A stretch of DNA of 44,156 bases from positions 1 through 44,156 of the forward strand of contig NZ_JAFBCW010000021.1 of NCBI RefSeq assembly GCF_016907915.1, in the 5' to 3' direction. The stretch comes from Desulforadius tongensis (GTDB lineage: Bacteria; Bacillota; Desulfotomaculia; Desulfotomaculales; Desulfohalotomaculaceae). Position 1 is the first letter of the stretch. Each line of letters begins with the position of its first letter. The translations under genes were made by a program, and so were the position numbers. This document shows, piece by piece, positions 44,062 to 44,156 of the stretch. The notes beneath the pieces were generated by a model. That model ran no database searches and was not told the origin of the DNA. It saw nothing but the letters and a program-made list of their open reading frames with translations.

Positions 44062-44156
44062 AATCGAGTAGGAGGGAGTGATTAACTCCCGTCCTCTCAC
44101 ACCACCGTACGTACCGTTCGGTATACGGCGGTTCATGTTGTGGAACGAAGTTCATC
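44062..44156 (-). mobile_element. Group II intron 3' end (domains V and VI), partial
   Basis: On the minus strand 44132-44101 reads ACCGCCGTATACCGAACGGT and on to ACGTACGGTGGT: a 9-bp lower stem with one G-U pair, a 2-base bulge (CG), a 4-bp upper stem and a 4-base loop, the form of intron domain V with a CGC catalytic triad. Then comes a hairpin (AGGA-C-GGGAGT with ACTCCC-TCCT) with an unpaired A at 44069 before CTCGAT, as expected for domain VI and its branch point. The 3' splice end would fall near 44063, next to the metH stop. The body lies right of the window. Confidence 0.7.

Overview
The window looks like chromosome of an anaerobic, spore-forming Firmicute, most like the Desulfotomaculum/Pelotomaculum (Peptococcaceae) group. 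The basis is gene content and protein style: oxygen-sensitive ThiH, B12-dependent glutamate mutase, an HgdB/BadF-type dehydratase and activator, a GerMN lipoprotein, cortex- and wall-type LysM, amidase and YkuD proteins, and strong GGAGG ribosome binding sites with many GTG/TTG starts. This is inference; there is no rRNA to confirm it.

Region 1 (about 1-15,300) is an AT-rich accessory island beside the 3' end of a tRNA-Arg gene. It holds an MNT/HEPN toxin-antitoxin pair with a premature stop in the HEPN gene, a wrecked serine recombinase, a decayed membrane protein, and a fragment resembling DUF4868 (KwaB-like). A large SF1 helicase-PLD nuclease with the architecture of Mokosh type II follows; its 3' end runs into an IS200/IS605 tnpB remnant. 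Next is an abutting convergent pair, a TcmP-like protein and an SPL-like radical SAM enzyme, then IS3 debris. After this come two tandem look-alike structured RNA elements ahead of a soluble chemoreceptor fused to a PhnD-like binding domain, a PRK06851-type ATPase, an asnB remnant and more IS3 debris.

Region 2 (15,300-22,150) is core metabolism. The thiSGHFE operon (minus strand) and thiD (plus strand) diverge, each behind its own TPP riboswitch with a visible terminator/antiterminator switch. D-serine dehydratase and tRNA-Gly follow. The conserved start of thiH falls on an ATC codon.

Region 3 (22,150-34,250) is almost wholly on the minus strand: yfcE-like phosphodiesterase, rdgB, rph, a P-loop protein, an MBL hydrolase, a BadF-type activator with a single-subunit HgdB-like protein, and glutamate mutase glmE-glmL-glmS. 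An amidase and a GerMN lipoprotein follow. Between glmE and hgdB lies a 37-codon open stretch, about 33 codons of which resemble methylaspartate ammonia-lyase. The cluster therefore once looked like a glutamate fermentation operon and has lost the lyase.

Region 4 (34,250-44,156) has a YkuD L,D-transpeptidase, a protein of the group annotated quinate 5-dehydrogenase, a PocR-PAS-PAS histidine kinase, two small stress-type genes and a five-LysM protein. It ends with a split methionine synthase: a separate activation-domain gene overlapping metH. The right edge carries what looks like domains V and VI of a minus-strand group II intron starting directly after the metH stop.
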